Shown piece by piece: positions 33,516 to 42,435 of a stretch of DNA of 64,000 nucleotides. This DNA is from Lentzea californiensis (GTDB lineage Bacteria > Actinomycetota > Actinomycetes > Mycobacteriales > Pseudonocardiaceae). The position numbers were made by a program, and so were the translations under genes. The stretch spans positions 1-64,000 of the forward strand of contig NZ_JANBBE010000022.1 in the NCBI RefSeq assembly GCF_024648825.1, given 5' to 3'. Below the pieces are notes generated by a model. That model worked only from the letters and a program-made list of their open reading frames with translations, was not told where the DNA came from and ran no database searches. Each line of letters starts with the position of its first letter. The stretch's first letter is position 1.

Positions 33516-33693
33516 TGGCGTCACCTCCACCGATGTTGCCTGGACATCGGCGATTGATCGCACGGAGTTACAGGGCCAAGCGTACTCCCCGAACGTTTCG
33601 TCGCAGGCCGTCATCTTCCGCACATCCGCTCACCAGCGCGAAACCCCGCGTACAGGGCGTGCACTATTCACCCTGTGGTGTGATCATCGGCTC

Positions 33694-34224
33694 GTGTCCG
33701 CACTGCACGCGGGAGACCCCGCATCATTCGCCGCCGATGTTCTGGACGAGGGTCCGGCCGAGCTGGAGCACGTGCCCGGAGTGGCGTCCCGGCGGCCCAC
33801 CAAGACCTGCGCGGGCGGGGCGCTGATCCGCGACTCCACCGGACGCGTGCTGTTCGTCGTGCCGACGTACAAGGCGGTGCTGGACATCCCCGGTGGCATG
33901 ACGGAGGACGACGAGTCGCCGAAGGCCGCGGCGCTGCGGGAGATCCGGGAGGAGCTCGGTCTCCCGGTGGCTCTGGGGCCGCTGCTGGTGGTCGACTGGA
34001 CGCCGCGCAACGGGGTCTGGCGCGATTGCCACCAGTTCGTGTTCGACGGTGGTGTCGTGGACGGTGCCGTGGCGTGCGATCCCGAACTGGAAGGCGTGCT
34101 GTACCTGACGCTGGACGAGGCGAAGCCCCGCATCTACCCGTCACTGCACCGCCGCCTCACGCTCGCCCTGGCGGCCCTTGAGAGCGGTTCCACGCGGTAC
34201 GCGGAGTTCGGCAGGGAGGTCTGA
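33694..34224 (+). CDS. Nudix hydrolase
   Basis: A 176-residue protein with a complete Nudix box, GGMTEDDESPKAAALREIREELGL (G-x5-E-x7-REIREELG), so it should hydrolyse a nucleoside diphosphate linked to another group; the substrate is not readable. The start is uncertain. GTG at 33694 gives a normal N-terminus and is preceded by GATCAT at leaderless spacing; the frame stays open further upstream. The stop shares a base with the ATG of the next gene (TGATG), so the two are translationally coupled. Confidence 0.82.
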   Translation: MSALHAGDPASFAADVLDEGPAELEHVPGVASRRPTKTCAGGALIRDSTGRVLFVVPTYKAVLDIPGGMTEDDESPKAAALREIREELGLPVALGPLLVVDWTPRNGVWRDCHQFVFDGGVVDGAVACDPELEGVLYLTLDEAKPRIYPSLHRRLTLALAALESGSTRYAEFGREV

Positions 34225-35084
34225 TGCGGATCGTCTCGCTGCTGCCCGCGGCCACCGACATCGTCGCCGAACTGGGCCTCGCCGGGCAGCTTGTGGGACG
34301 CACCCACGAGTGCGACTGGCCCGCCGAGGTGGCAGGCGTTCCCGTCGTCACGAGCACCGGCATCGACCAGGACGCCCTGAGCAGCAGGGAGATCAACTCG
34401 ACGGTCCACCACGGGTCGTCGCTCTACGGCCTGGACGCGGACCTGCTGCACGACCTCGAGCCGGACGTGATCCTCACCCAGGACCTCTGCGACGTCTGCG
34501 CGATCTCCTACCGCAGGGTCACCGACACCGTCCGGATGATGGACGCCGGCCCGGTCGTGCTGAGCCTCGAACCTTCCACATTGGACGACGTGCTCGGCTG
34601 CCTGAAGACCGTGGGCGACGTGCTCGGCGTCGACAGCGCGGACAGGATCGCCGCACTCCGGCGGCGGGTCGCCGACGTCGAGCGGCAGACCGGGGAGCTC
34701 GTCCGCCCGCGCGTGGCCGCGATCGAGTGGCTCGACCCGTGCTGGCCCGCCGGGCACTGGGTGCCGGAGCAGGTCGAGGCCGCCGGCGGCGTCCCGCTGC
34801 TCGCCGGGAGGGGCGAGCACACCGGGCCGATCACGTGGCAGGCGGTCCACGACGCGGCGCCGGACGTGGTGCTGCTCATGCCGTGCGGCTTCCCGCCCGA
34901 GCGGACGCTCCGGGAGCTCCCCGCCCAGAACCTGCCGGAGACGTGGGTGCTGGACGGCCCGGCCTACTTCAACCGGCCGGGTCCACGAGTGGTGCGCGGC
35001 ATCGAGGTCCTCGCCCACGTCCTGCACGGCATCGGAGCAGAACCCTCCGGGAACGAGGCACTTAAACTCGCCCCATGGATCTGA
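34224..35084 (+). CDS. Cobalamin-binding-like protein (BtuF fold, cytoplasmic)
   Basis: A 286-residue protein of the helical-backbone metal receptor family. The opening MRIVSLLPAATDIVAELGLAGQLVGRTHECDWP and the pairs DVILTQDLCDVCAIS and WPAGHWVPEQVEAAGG match BtuF-like cobalamin-binding proteins. There is no signal peptide or lipobox, so it is probably cytoplasmic, unlike true BtuF. It is coupled to the Nudix gene (TGATG) and overlaps the next gene by 10 bases. No ABC permease or ATPase lies nearby. A role in corrinoid or heme-like ligand handling is plausible given the cobalamin cluster 12 kb away, but not shown. Confidence 0.75.
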   Translation: MRIVSLLPAATDIVAELGLAGQLVGRTHECDWPAEVAGVPVVTSTGIDQDALSSREINSTVHHGSSLYGLDADLLHDLEPDVILTQDLCDVCAISYRRVTDTVRMMDAGPVVLSLEPSTLDDVLGCLKTVGDVLGVDSADRIAALRRRVADVERQTGELVRPRVAAIEWLDPCWPAGHWVPEQVEAAGGVPLLAGRGEHTGPITWQAVHDAAPDVVLLMPCGFPPERTLRELPAQNLPETWVLDGPAYFNRPGPRVVRGIEVLAHVLHGIGAEPSGNEALKLAPWI

Positions 35085-36046
35085 GCGCGTTCCCCCGAGT
35101 CTCCCTGGGCACCTGGCCGACCCCGTTGGAGGAGGCGCCCAGGCTCGCGGCGACACTCGGCGCCCCGCCGGTCCTGATCAAGCGCGACGACGTCAACGGC
35201 CTCGGCGCCGGCGGCAACAAGCTGCGCAAACTCGAGTTCCTGCTCGGCCAGGCGATCGAGCAGGGCGCGGACACGATCATCACGTTCGGCGCGCTGCAGA
35301 CCAACCACGGCCGCCAGACCGCGGCGGCCTGCGCGAAGCTCGGGCTGCGCTGTGAACTGGTGCTCACGGCCAAGGTGCCGATGACGGGCGCCGCGTACGA
35401 GCGGTCCGGCAACGTCGTGCTGGACCACATGTTCGGGGCGAACGTGCACGTCTGCGCGGACGCCGACGAGACCGTGCGGACGTACGAGAAGGTCAACCAC
35501 GACAAGGCCGTCACGCTGCCCGTGGGCGGCTCGAACGGGCTGGGAACGCTCGGTTACGTCGCGGCGGCCGTCGAGCTCGTCGGGCAGCTGGACGAACGCG
35601 GCATCGACAACGCCACCATCGTCGTGCCGGACGGCAGCGGCGCCACGGCGGCCGGCGTGGCGCTCGGCACCGAACTCCTGGGCTGGCGCGGCACCGTTCA
35701 CGCCGCGAGCGTGTCGCACACCGCCGCGGACGCCGAGCAGGAACTCCGCACCCTCGCCACGGACGCCGCCGCCCTCCTCGGCGAGCCGGCCCCGGAACTC
35801 GGCCACCTCACCGTCACCGACGACACGATCGGACCCGGCTACGGCGTGCCCACGCCGGAGATGTGGGACGTGCTGAAGCTCTTCGCCGAGACCGAGGGCG
35901 TGATCCTCGACCCCGTCTACACCGGCAAGGCGGCGGTGAAGTTCCGCGAGATCGCGCCGCGCAGCGACGTGCCGGTCGTGTTCCTCCACACAGGTGGTCT
36001 TCCCGGCTTCTACGGTTACGCCCCCGAGGCGGTCGCGCAGTTCTGA
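35075..36046 (+). CDS. D-cysteine desulfhydrase / ACC deaminase family, PLP-dependent
   Basis: A 323-residue fold-type II PLP enzyme. PLP lysine is probably Lys49 in GAGGNKLRKLEFL; other blocks are IITFGALQTNHGRQTAAACAKLGL, LPVGGSNGLGTLGYVAAAVEL, VPDGSGATAAGVALG and LDPVYTGKAAVKFRE. Members cleave D-cysteine to pyruvate, H2S and ammonia, or open 1-aminocyclopropane-1-carboxylate; the two activities cannot be separated by eye, though the family resemblance is closer to D-cysteine desulfhydrases. ATG at 35075 overlaps the previous gene by 10 bases, suggesting one transcript from the Nudix gene onward. Confidence 0.82.
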   Translation: MDLSAFPRVSLGTWPTPLEEAPRLAATLGAPPVLIKRDDVNGLGAGGNKLRKLEFLLGQAIEQGADTIITFGALQTNHGRQTAAACAKLGLRCELVLTAKVPMTGAAYERSGNVVLDHMFGANVHVCADADETVRTYEKVNHDKAVTLPVGGSNGLGTLGYVAAAVELVGQLDERGIDNATIVVPDGSGATAAGVALGTELLGWRGTVHAASVSHTAADAEQELRTLATDAAALLGEPAPELGHLTVTDDTIGPGYGVPTPEMWDVLKLFAETEGVILDPVYTGKAAVKFREIAPRSDVPVVFLHTGGLPGFYGYAPEAVAQF

Positions 36047-36071
36047 CGAGCGTGATCAGTACTCTGGTGTG

Positions 36072-36698
36072 GTGACCGACCTCGCCGACGACCTGGGCCT
36101 GCTCCGCGACCTCGAACGGCGGCTGCTCGTCTACAAGTTCGCGATCGAGGAGCTCATGACGAAGCTCCGCATCCTGAGCGAGGAGTTCGACTCGGTCCAC
36201 CAGCACGACCCGATCGAGCACATCACCAATCGGGTGAAAAAGCCCGAGGGCATCCTGGAGAAGCTGCAGCGCAAGGGTTTTCCGCTCGACCTCGACTCGA
36301 TCGGCGACTGGCTCGACGACATAGCGGGCGTGCGGGTCATCTGCCCGTTCGTCTCGGACGTCTACCGGGTCAAGGCGATGCTCGCGCGCCAGCACGACGT
36401 GGAGATCCTGCACACCAAGGACTACATCGCCGCGCCGAAGCCGAACGGCTACCGCAGTCTCCACCTGATCGTGCGAATCCCGGTGTTCCTGTCGGACCGG
36501 GTCGAGCACGTGAAGGTCGAGGTGCAGCTGCGGACCATCGCCATGGACTTCTGGGCCACGCTGGAGCACAAGCTGTTCTACAAGTACGACGACAGCCCGC
36601 CCGCGGACTTCGTGGGCGAGCTGATGTCGACGGCGATGATCGCGGCGCAGCTGGACGAACGCATGGAGTCCCTCCACCGGCGCATCCACCAGGACTGA
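36072..36698 (+). CDS. Small alarmone synthetase (RelQ/RelP-like)
   Basis: A 208-residue RelA/SpoT synthetase domain without hydrolase, TGS or ACT domains. Motifs: DDIAGVRVICPFVSDVY, KPNGYRSLHLIVRIPV, and VKVEVQLRTIAMDFWATLEHKL. It should make (p)ppGpp from ATP and GDP/GTP independently of the ribosome. The N-terminal helices (LLRDLERRLLVYKFAIEELMTKLRIL) suit a RelQ-like tetramer. GTG at 36072 lies 6 bases after TACTCT, consistent with a leaderless transcript of its own; the preceding codon is also GTG. Its promoter is just after the desulfhydrase stop. Confidence 0.9.
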   Translation: MTDLADDLGLLRDLERRLLVYKFAIEELMTKLRILSEEFDSVHQHDPIEHITNRVKKPEGILEKLQRKGFPLDLDSIGDWLDDIAGVRVICPFVSDVYRVKAMLARQHDVEILHTKDYIAAPKPNGYRSLHLIVRIPVFLSDRVEHVKVEVQLRTIAMDFWATLEHKLFYKYDDSPPADFVGELMSTAMIAAQLDERMESLHRRIHQD

Positions 36699-36715
36699 CC
36701 GCGATCATCCCCCGA

Positions 36716-37537
36716 TCACGGCTTGGTGATCTCCAGTTGCAGCTCGGTCACCCAGTCCGCCGGGTCGCCCTCGCCGTAGTTCAGGTACACCTCGCGGGCG
36801 AGCCCGTTCTGCTGGTACCCGTGCGCCTCGATCCACGCCGCCACGGCCTGGTAGGAGGTGTCGACGTCGTCCATCGCGCCGCGGTGCACGATGGTCGCCG
36901 CCTCGGCCAGCGCGGGCAGGTCGACGACCTCGAAGTCGTAGGCGGCGGACGGTTCGACGGCCACGGTCACTCCGGCCCGCACGACGACCTGGTCGCCCTC
37001 GGCGGACTCGTAGGTCGCGATGCCGTGGCCGCACGGCGCGACCCCGGCGCGGCCGAGGCGTTCGAAGAGCTCCGGGTACAGCGGCTGGATGACCGGGCCG
37101 ATGTCCTCGGGTCCGTAGGACGCGGCGGTCGCGGTCAGGCGGGCGACCCGGACTGCGGGGACGGGCTTCACGACGATCTCGTCGGTGGGCATGGCGCCTT
37201 CTCTTTCCATGGCGCGGAGACGTGCCTCGACCCGGCGCAGCCGCGACTCGTCCGCGAGGATCTGCTGCCGCAGCTCGGCCCGCCGCAACGAAAGCATGCC
37301 GTGCAACTGTTCGACGGAAAGCTTCTCGTCGAGCACCACACGCACCTGCTCGAGCGTCAGACCGAGGTCCTTCAACGCGACCAGGCGGTTGAGTCGTTGC
37401 AGCTGGGCGGCGGTGTAGAAGCGGTAGCCGCTGGACGGGTCGACGTGCGCCGGCGGGAGCAGGCCGACCGCGTCGTAATGGCGCAGCATCCGCACCGACA
37501 CGCGCCCCAGATGGGCGAAGTCTCCGATGGTGAACAT
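36716..37537 (-). CDS. MerR-family regulator with GyrI-like effector domain
   Basis: A 273-residue protein. The N-terminal MerR winged helix is clear (FTIGDFAHLGRVSVRMLRHYDAVGLLPPAHVDPSSGYRFYTAAQLQRL), followed by a dimerisation coiled coil (EQLHGMLSLRRAELRQQILADESRLRRVEARL) and a C-terminal GyrI-like small-molecule domain (about 120-273). Such BmrR/TipA-like regulators bind lipophilic cations or drugs and activate overlong promoters. Its own promoter is of that kind (19-base spacer with a dyad), so autoregulation is likely. The ATG follows AGGAG. No efflux pump is adjacent. Confidence 0.9.
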   Translation of the reverse strand: MFTIGDFAHLGRVSVRMLRHYDAVGLLPPAHVDPSSGYRFYTAAQLQRLNRLVALKDLGLTLEQVRVVLDEKLSVEQLHGMLSLRRAELRQQILADESRLRRVEARLRAMEREGAMPTDEIVVKPVPAVRVARLTATAASYGPEDIGPVIQPLYPELFERLGRAGVAPCGHGIATYESAEGDQVVVRAGVTVAVEPSAAYDFEVVDLPALAEAATIVHRGAMDDVDTSYQAVAAWIEAHGYQQNGLAREVYLNYGEGDPADWVTELQLEITKP

Positions 37538-37546
37538 GACTGCTCC

Positions 37547-37577
37547 TGTGTAGGGGCTGACACGGTGTGAGGGTCAA
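37547..37577 (-). promoter_or_regulatory. MerR-type promoter-operator of the MerR gene
   Basis: On the minus strand, -35 TTGACC (37577-37572), a 19-base spacer and -10 TACACA (37552-37547). Inside the spacer is the dyad CTCACAC-C-GTGTCAG (6 of 7 pairs). This is the standard architecture of MerR activator sites and implies autoregulation. Confidence 0.75.
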
Positions 37578-37639
37578 GAAATGATGGGTTTGAACAACGC
37601 TCCGGGTGCGCACCCTGGGACGTTGACGAGAGGTGGCAC

Positions 37640-38563
37640 ATGACGTTCGCACATCCGGCGCTGTTCTACTCCGACGAGGAGTCCTACATCGACGGGACCG
37701 TCCCGTTCGTCGTCGAGGGCCTCGCGAGCGCCGAACCCGTCGCCGTGGCGGTACCGGGCAGGAACCTCCAGCTCCTCGAGGAAGCGCTCAGCGGCTTCGC
37801 CCACCTCGTCACGTTCCTCGACATGACGGACACCGGCCGCAACCCCGGCCGGATCATCCCGGAGCTCCGCGCGTTCGCCGACCGGCACCGCGGGGCCGTC
37901 CGCATCATCAGCGAGCCGGTGTGGGACCTGCGCACCGACGTCGAGTACCCGGCGTGCACGCTGCACGAGGCGCTGGTCAACTACGCGTTCAGCGGACGTG
38001 ACCTGAGCATCCTGTGCCCCTACAGCACCACAGCCCTCACCCACGACATCCTGGCCGACGCCGAGAAGACCCACCCGGTCGTGATCGACGCGAGCGGCCA
38101 CCGCCCCAGCGACCACTTCCACCCCGCGCGGGTCGTCGTGGCCGCCCACTCACTACCGTTGACGATCCCGTCCGACGCGGCAAGCACCTCCGTCGGTGCC
38201 GGCGCGATGGCGGCGGTGCGGGCGTTCGCCCGTGAGCAGGCCGCCAAGCTGGGGCTGGCTCATGATCGAGTCGACGACTTCACGCTCGCCGTGACCGAGC
38301 TCGCGACGAACAGCGTGCGGCACGGCGGCGGCGAGAGCACGGTCCGCGTGTGGTCGGAAAGCAAAAGTATTGTTTGCCAAGTCAACGACAACGGGCACAT
38401 CACGGATGTTCTGGCTGGCCGGACCCCTGTTCACGCAAACGAACCGGGCGGTCGCGGTCTGTTGCTCGTCAACCGTTTGGCGGACCTCGTGCGCACCCAA
38501 ACGACGTCCTCGGGCACTGCAATCCAAGTCAGATTCGACCTGACTGACAAAAAGGCAACGTGA
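37640..38563 (+). CDS. MEDS-domain sensor fused to RsbW-like HATPase
   Basis: A 307-residue protein. The N-terminal half (about 1-160; HPALFYSDEESYIDGTVPFVVEGLASAEPVAVAVPGRNLQLLEEAL, and LCPYSTTALTHDILADAEKTHP) is a MEDS sensory domain; the C-terminal half is a GHKL ATPase with N box VTELATNSVRHGG and lid EPGGRGLLLVNRLADLVR. Such anti-sigma-type proteins are common in actinobacteria and are thought to regulate sigma factors in response to an unknown signal. ATG at 37640 follows AGAGGTGG. It is divergent from the MerR gene and 39 bases upstream of a CvnC-like gene. Confidence 0.85.
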   Translation: MTFAHPALFYSDEESYIDGTVPFVVEGLASAEPVAVAVPGRNLQLLEEALSGFAHLVTFLDMTDTGRNPGRIIPELRAFADRHRGAVRIISEPVWDLRTDVEYPACTLHEALVNYAFSGRDLSILCPYSTTALTHDILADAEKTHPVVIDASGHRPSDHFHPARVVVAAHSLPLTIPSDAASTSVGAGAMAAVRAFAREQAAKLGLAHDRVDDFTLAVTELATNSVRHGGGESTVRVWSESKSIVCQVNDNGHITDVLAGRTPVHANEPGGRGLLLVNRLADLVRTQTTSSGTAIQVRFDLTDKKAT

Positions 38564-38602
38564 TCCACATACATTTGGGCGTCTTCGTTATAGCTTGGGC
38601 AC

Positions 38603-39130
38603 GTGCACGACGAGGAAGCGACGGAAATCGGTTACACGGGGGCGCGTTTCGGGTCTCCGGCGACCCGTAGACGGCTGCGCACCGACGGAAGTGAAGACTT
38701 CAACGGCTCGGAGACGCAACAACTGCCTCGTCAGCAACCGTTGCGCCAACGCCCACCGGAACCGCCACCGGAGTGGCCTGTGCAAGAAGATCAGAACAAC
38801 AGCCCCGCCAGGGACAGCTCGCTCATCCGTCCCTACGCCCGCACCGGCGGCCGCACCACGGCCCGCCACGACCTGCGCCTGGAAACGCTGCTCTCCACCG
38901 AAGAGGACCGGCTCCACCGCGCGACCAACGACCAGGCCGCGATGATGCGGCTGTGCCTGCAGCCGCGGTCGGTCGCGGAGATCTCGGCGCTCATGAAGAT
39001 CCCGCTCGGCGTCACGCGGGTGCTGCTGAGCGACCTGATCACGCTGAACCTGGTCGCCGTGCACGAGCCGAGCGCCCAGCCGAACGTCGCGCTGCTCGAA
39101 CGCGTGCTGTCCGGGCTGCGCAAGTTGTAA
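38603..39130 (+). CDS. DUF742 (CvnC-like) protein
   Basis: A 175-residue protein. After a charged, Pro/Gln-rich N-terminus comes the DUF742 core: SLIRPYARTGGRT...RLETLLSTEEDRLHRATNDQAAMMRLCLQPRSVAEISALMKIPLGVTRVLLSDLITLNLVAVHEP, a winged-helix-like domain. In Streptomyces conservons, CvnC works with a CvnA kinase, CvnB roadblock and CvnD GTPase; none of these is adjacent, so this is an orphan. GTG at 38603 lies 6 bases after a TAGCTT -10 candidate (leaderless). The N-terminal extension is longer than usual. Confidence 0.82.
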   Translation: MHDEEATEIGYTGARFGSPATRRRLRTDGSEDFNGSETQQLPRQQPLRQRPPEPPPEWPVQEDQNNSPARDSSLIRPYARTGGRTTARHDLRLETLLSTEEDRLHRATNDQAAMMRLCLQPRSVAEISALMKIPLGVTRVLLSDLITLNLVAVHEPSAQPNVALLERVLSGLRKL

Positions 39131-39178
39131 CCGTTCGCCAGCGCGCGGGATCACCCCTGGTCGCCGATAATTCTGACT

Positions 39179-39577
39179 GTGGCGACCTTCAGCGACGAGA
39201 CCCCGAAGACACCGGTCACCGAACCCATCCCGGCCGCTCCGCCGACCGCCGCACCGCCCGCGCCGGTGGCCGCACCGAAGAAGCTGCGGCCCACCCGGAT
39301 CAGCGGCACCTGGATCGCCGTGCTCGTGGCGATCGTCGTGCTGATCTTCCTGCTGGTCTTCATCCTGCAGAACGGCGGCAACGCCACGATCCACTTCCTG
39401 TGGGGTCAGTTCAGCCTGCCCCTGGGCGTGGCGCTGCTGTTCGGCGCGATCGGCGGCGCGCTGCTGGTCGCCGTCGTCGGCGCCGCCCGGATCCTGCAGC
39501 TGCGGCGTCAGGCCAAGCGGCCCGTGCCGGTCACCGGTCGTCCCTCGACCTCAGCACCAGCTCGACGCGAGAGCTGA
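39179..39577 (+). CDS. LapA-domain membrane protein
   Basis: A 132-residue protein: Pro/Ala-rich N-terminus, transmembrane helix 1 (WIAVLVAIVVLIFLLVFILQN), the LapA signature NATIHFLWGQFSLPLGVALLFGAIGGALL with helix 2, then a basic tail. The lipopolysaccharide-assembly-protein-A domain is widespread in actinobacteria without LPS, where its role is unknown. GTG at 39179 lies 7 bases after GATAAT, so it is probably leaderless. Its 3' end overlaps the convergent LAL gene by 47 bases. Confidence 0.82.
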   Translation: MATFSDETPKTPVTEPIPAAPPTAAPPAPVAAPKKLRPTRISGTWIAVLVAIVVLIFLLVFILQNGGNATIHFLWGQFSLPLGVALLFGAIGGALLVAVVGAARILQLRRQAKRPVPVTGRPSTSAPARRES

Positions 39578-42155
39578 TCCCGAGCTTGCGGAAGATCTTG
39601 CGCAGGTGGAAGTTCACCGTGTGCGGCGACATGAACAGCTGCGTGGAGATCTGCCGGTTCGTCTGACCCTTGGCCACCAGGTTGGCGATGGCCCGTTCCG
39701 TGTCGTCCAGGCTGGGCCACCCGGACTCGGGCCGCGCCGGAGCGGTCCTGCGGCGCCGGCCGAGCTTGCGCAACCGGCCGAGGACGCGCGCGCTGTCCCG
39801 TGACGCGCCGATCTCCCGGTAGAGCCCGAGCGCGGCCTCCAGCGCCTTCACCGACTCCGACCGGTCCGGCGAGGCCGTGAGCAGCACACCGAGGTCCTCG
39901 GACGCGTTCGCGCGCGCCCACAGGTCCCGGTGTTCCCGCGCGGCCAGTTCCAGCGACTTCGCGTCACCGTCGAGCAGGCCGCGCGCGTGGACCGCGGCCG
40001 CGCCGATCGCCGGGAACCCCGGATGGTCGTGCGCCAGCCTTTCCGCGTGGTCCACGACGGCGTTCGCCAGCCGCTCGTCCCCCGCCTCCAGCGCACGGCG
40101 CAGGAACCAGCCGGCGGCGCGGGGTTCCTCAGCGAACAGTCCCGACGACACCAGGCCTAGGTACTCGGCGCCGAGCAGCGCCAGCGCCTGGTCGAGCCCG
40201 GAACCGACGTAGGTGACGAGCACATCGGTCCACTGGTAGTAGGCGCGCGAGAAGAGGACGCCGTCGGCTGGGACCCGGCCTCGACAGCGCTCGACGTGCT
40301 CGAGCGCCGCGGGCAGGTCGCCGGTGTGGATCGCGACCATCGCCAGCACCGCCAGCGCCGGCGCGACCACCGCCTCGTGCCCGGTCTCCTCCGCCACGGC
40401 CAGCGCGGCGCGGGCCTCGGCCGCGGCCTCCTCGATCCGCCCCGCCTGCAACAGGATCCGGGCCTGCACGACCGCGGTCATGACCCCCCTGGTCACCACC
40501 GCGGACGGGCCGCCGCGGACCCGCCGCACCACGTTGCCGGCGTCGGCGAACTCCCGCAGCCCCGCGAGCAGGGTCGCGAGCAGCAGCTGCGGGTACGCGC
40601 CGAGGTCGTGCGAGGTGCTCGACCGCGCGGCCTCCCTGGCCAGTTCCAGCGCGGTGCCGGGCCGGCCGGTGTCGCGCGCGATCGCCGCCAGCACGGCCAA
40701 AGCCGTTGCCAGCACGTCGTCCGGCGCGCTCTGGCGAGTGCGCACGACGGCCTCGGCCAGCTCCTCCGCGCGGCGCCGGTCGTGGCCGAGCAACGCCATC
40801 AGCCGGGTGATCTCCACCCAGGGCGCGAGTTCCGGCGCCAAGTCGGGTTCGCGCAGCAACGCCTCGGAGATCTCCAGCGACTCCGCGTACCTGGCTCCCA
40901 GCAACGTCGTCGTGGCCACGCAGTGCCGGAGTTTGGCCGCGGGCTCCGGGGCGACCTGACCGGACAGGGCCTCCTGCGCCAGCGCCTGCGCGGCGGTGAG
41001 CCGGCCTGCCGCGGTGAGCGCTCGCACCGCCATGACCGTGCGGTGCACCAGCGAAGCAGACGCTTGGTCGGTCAGTTCGAGCGCGCGCACAGCGAGTTCG
41101 GCGGCGGCCTCGGGAGCGTTCCACAGCACGGCTTTCGCGGCCGCGACCAGCCCGTCGATCGACCGGGCGTCGCCGCGCTGGGCACCGTGCAGCAGGTGCT
41201 TCGCGGCGAGGACGGCGGAGTCGCCGCGCCCCAGCAGCATCTCGCCGGCCTCGCGGTGCAACGCGCGCCGCACGGGCGGGGGCACGGAGTCGGAGACCAG
41301 GCGCCAGAGCAGTTCGTGCCGGAACGCCAGCCTGTCTTCCAGAGTCGTCACGACACCCGCGCGGATGACCTCGTCCAGGGCGGGCAGCAGGATCGCGGTG
41401 CTCGACGCCAGCATCTCCGCGACGTCACCGGGTTCGAAGCGCGGGCCGAGCACGGCGGCGACCTGCAGCAGGTGCCTCGCCCCGCCGCTCAACGCGCCGA
41501 CGCCCTCGCGCAGCAACGCCTCGGTGCGGTGCGGTGGCCGGTCGGCCCTGATCGACGCCTGCCCGGCGCCGGCCAGCACCAGGCCGTCCTCGTGCAGGGC
41601 CCGGAAGAGCGCGATCAACGCGGCCGGATTGCCCTGGGCGGTGGAAGCAAGCGCTTTCAGGTCGTGGTCGGGAACGCCGTCCGCGAGGTCGGTGACGAGG
41701 TCCTCCACCACGTCGTCCGCCAGCGGCCGCAGCTCGATCCTGGTGGCACCGCGCTGGGCCGCGGCGCCGAACAGGCGGTCCGTGCCCTCGCCGCGGCGGC
41801 GAGCGAGCAGCCACACCACCTTCTCGTGGGTGGAGGCGGGTAACAGAGCGCGCAGCGCGGCCAGGGTGCCAGGCTCGGCCAGGTGGAGATCGTCCAGCAC
41901 GACGAGCGCGGGACCGCCGGGCCGGCGTTCTGCCAGGCGGGCCAACAGGAACGGCTGGTCGAGCTCGTCCTGCGCGGTCGCGACCTCGAAGCCGCGGCCG
42001 GCGGCGACGGCGGCGATCTCGGCCAGCAACCGCGTCTTGCCGGTGCCCGCTTCGCCATCGATCAGCACCACACCGGTGCCCGTGTCCAGCACGCCGTTCA
42101 GGAGCTCCCGTTCTCCCTCACGGCCGCGGAACATCCCGTCCCGATTCCCCGACAC
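39531..42155 (-). CDS. LAL-family LuxR regulator 1
   Basis: An 874-residue protein: AAA/STAND ATPase (Walker A GEAGTGKTRLL near 34-44; Walker B-like ALVVLDDLHLAEP), a long TPR-like helical middle, and a C-terminal LuxR helix-turn-helix (LDDTERAIANLVAKGQTNRQISTQLFMSPHTVNFHLRKIFRKLGISSRVEL). GTG at 42155 after AAAGGAAG is preferred to the longer frame from 42218. Large ATP-dependent regulators of this type usually control metabolism or antibiotic genes. It is divergent from a second LAL gene across 280 bases, which should hold both promoters. Confidence 0.9.
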   Translation of the reverse strand: MSGNRDGMFRGREGERELLNGVLDTGTGVVLIDGEAGTGKTRLLAEIAAVAAGRGFEVATAQDELDQPFLLARLAERRPGGPALVVLDDLHLAEPGTLAALRALLPASTHEKVVWLLARRRGEGTDRLFGAAAQRGATRIELRPLADDVVEDLVTDLADGVPDHDLKALASTAQGNPAALIALFRALHEDGLVLAGAGQASIRADRPPHRTEALLREGVGALSGGARHLLQVAAVLGPRFEPGDVAEMLASSTAILLPALDEVIRAGVVTTLEDRLAFRHELLWRLVSDSVPPPVRRALHREAGEMLLGRGDSAVLAAKHLLHGAQRGDARSIDGLVAAAKAVLWNAPEAAAELAVRALELTDQASASLVHRTVMAVRALTAAGRLTAAQALAQEALSGQVAPEPAAKLRHCVATTTLLGARYAESLEISEALLREPDLAPELAPWVEITRLMALLGHDRRRAEELAEAVVRTRQSAPDDVLATALAVLAAIARDTGRPGTALELAREAARSSTSHDLGAYPQLLLATLLAGLREFADAGNVVRRVRGGPSAVVTRGVMTAVVQARILLQAGRIEEAAAEARAALAVAEETGHEAVVAPALAVLAMVAIHTGDLPAALEHVERCRGRVPADGVLFSRAYYQWTDVLVTYVGSGLDQALALLGAEYLGLVSSGLFAEEPRAAGWFLRRALEAGDERLANAVVDHAERLAHDHPGFPAIGAAAVHARGLLDGDAKSLELAAREHRDLWARANASEDLGVLLTASPDRSESVKALEAALGLYREIGASRDSARVLGRLRKLGRRRRTAPARPESGWPSLDDTERAIANLVAKGQTNRQISTQLFMSPHTVNFHLRKIFRKLGISSRVELVLRSRDDR

Positions 42156-42435
42156 CCATTCTTCCTTTCGCTCCGCGGCGGCGGAGAACAAGCGGTGCAT
42201 TACCACAACGACCAGCATCGCGACCAGCCCCGAGCGGCCCCCCTACGCCGTTGGGACGACCCCGAAGCGCAGTCGCCGGACTTGACGCTACCCATTCGAG
42301 TAGTAGCCCGCGGGATCATACGGGCCTTCATCCTGTTGAGACGGCCACAGCTCAGGAAGCTTTACCTGGGCAAGTGGAGCGCTTTCTCATAGCATCAATT
42401 CCGCTGAGCTTTCAGCGGCGGATTGTGGAGAGATC

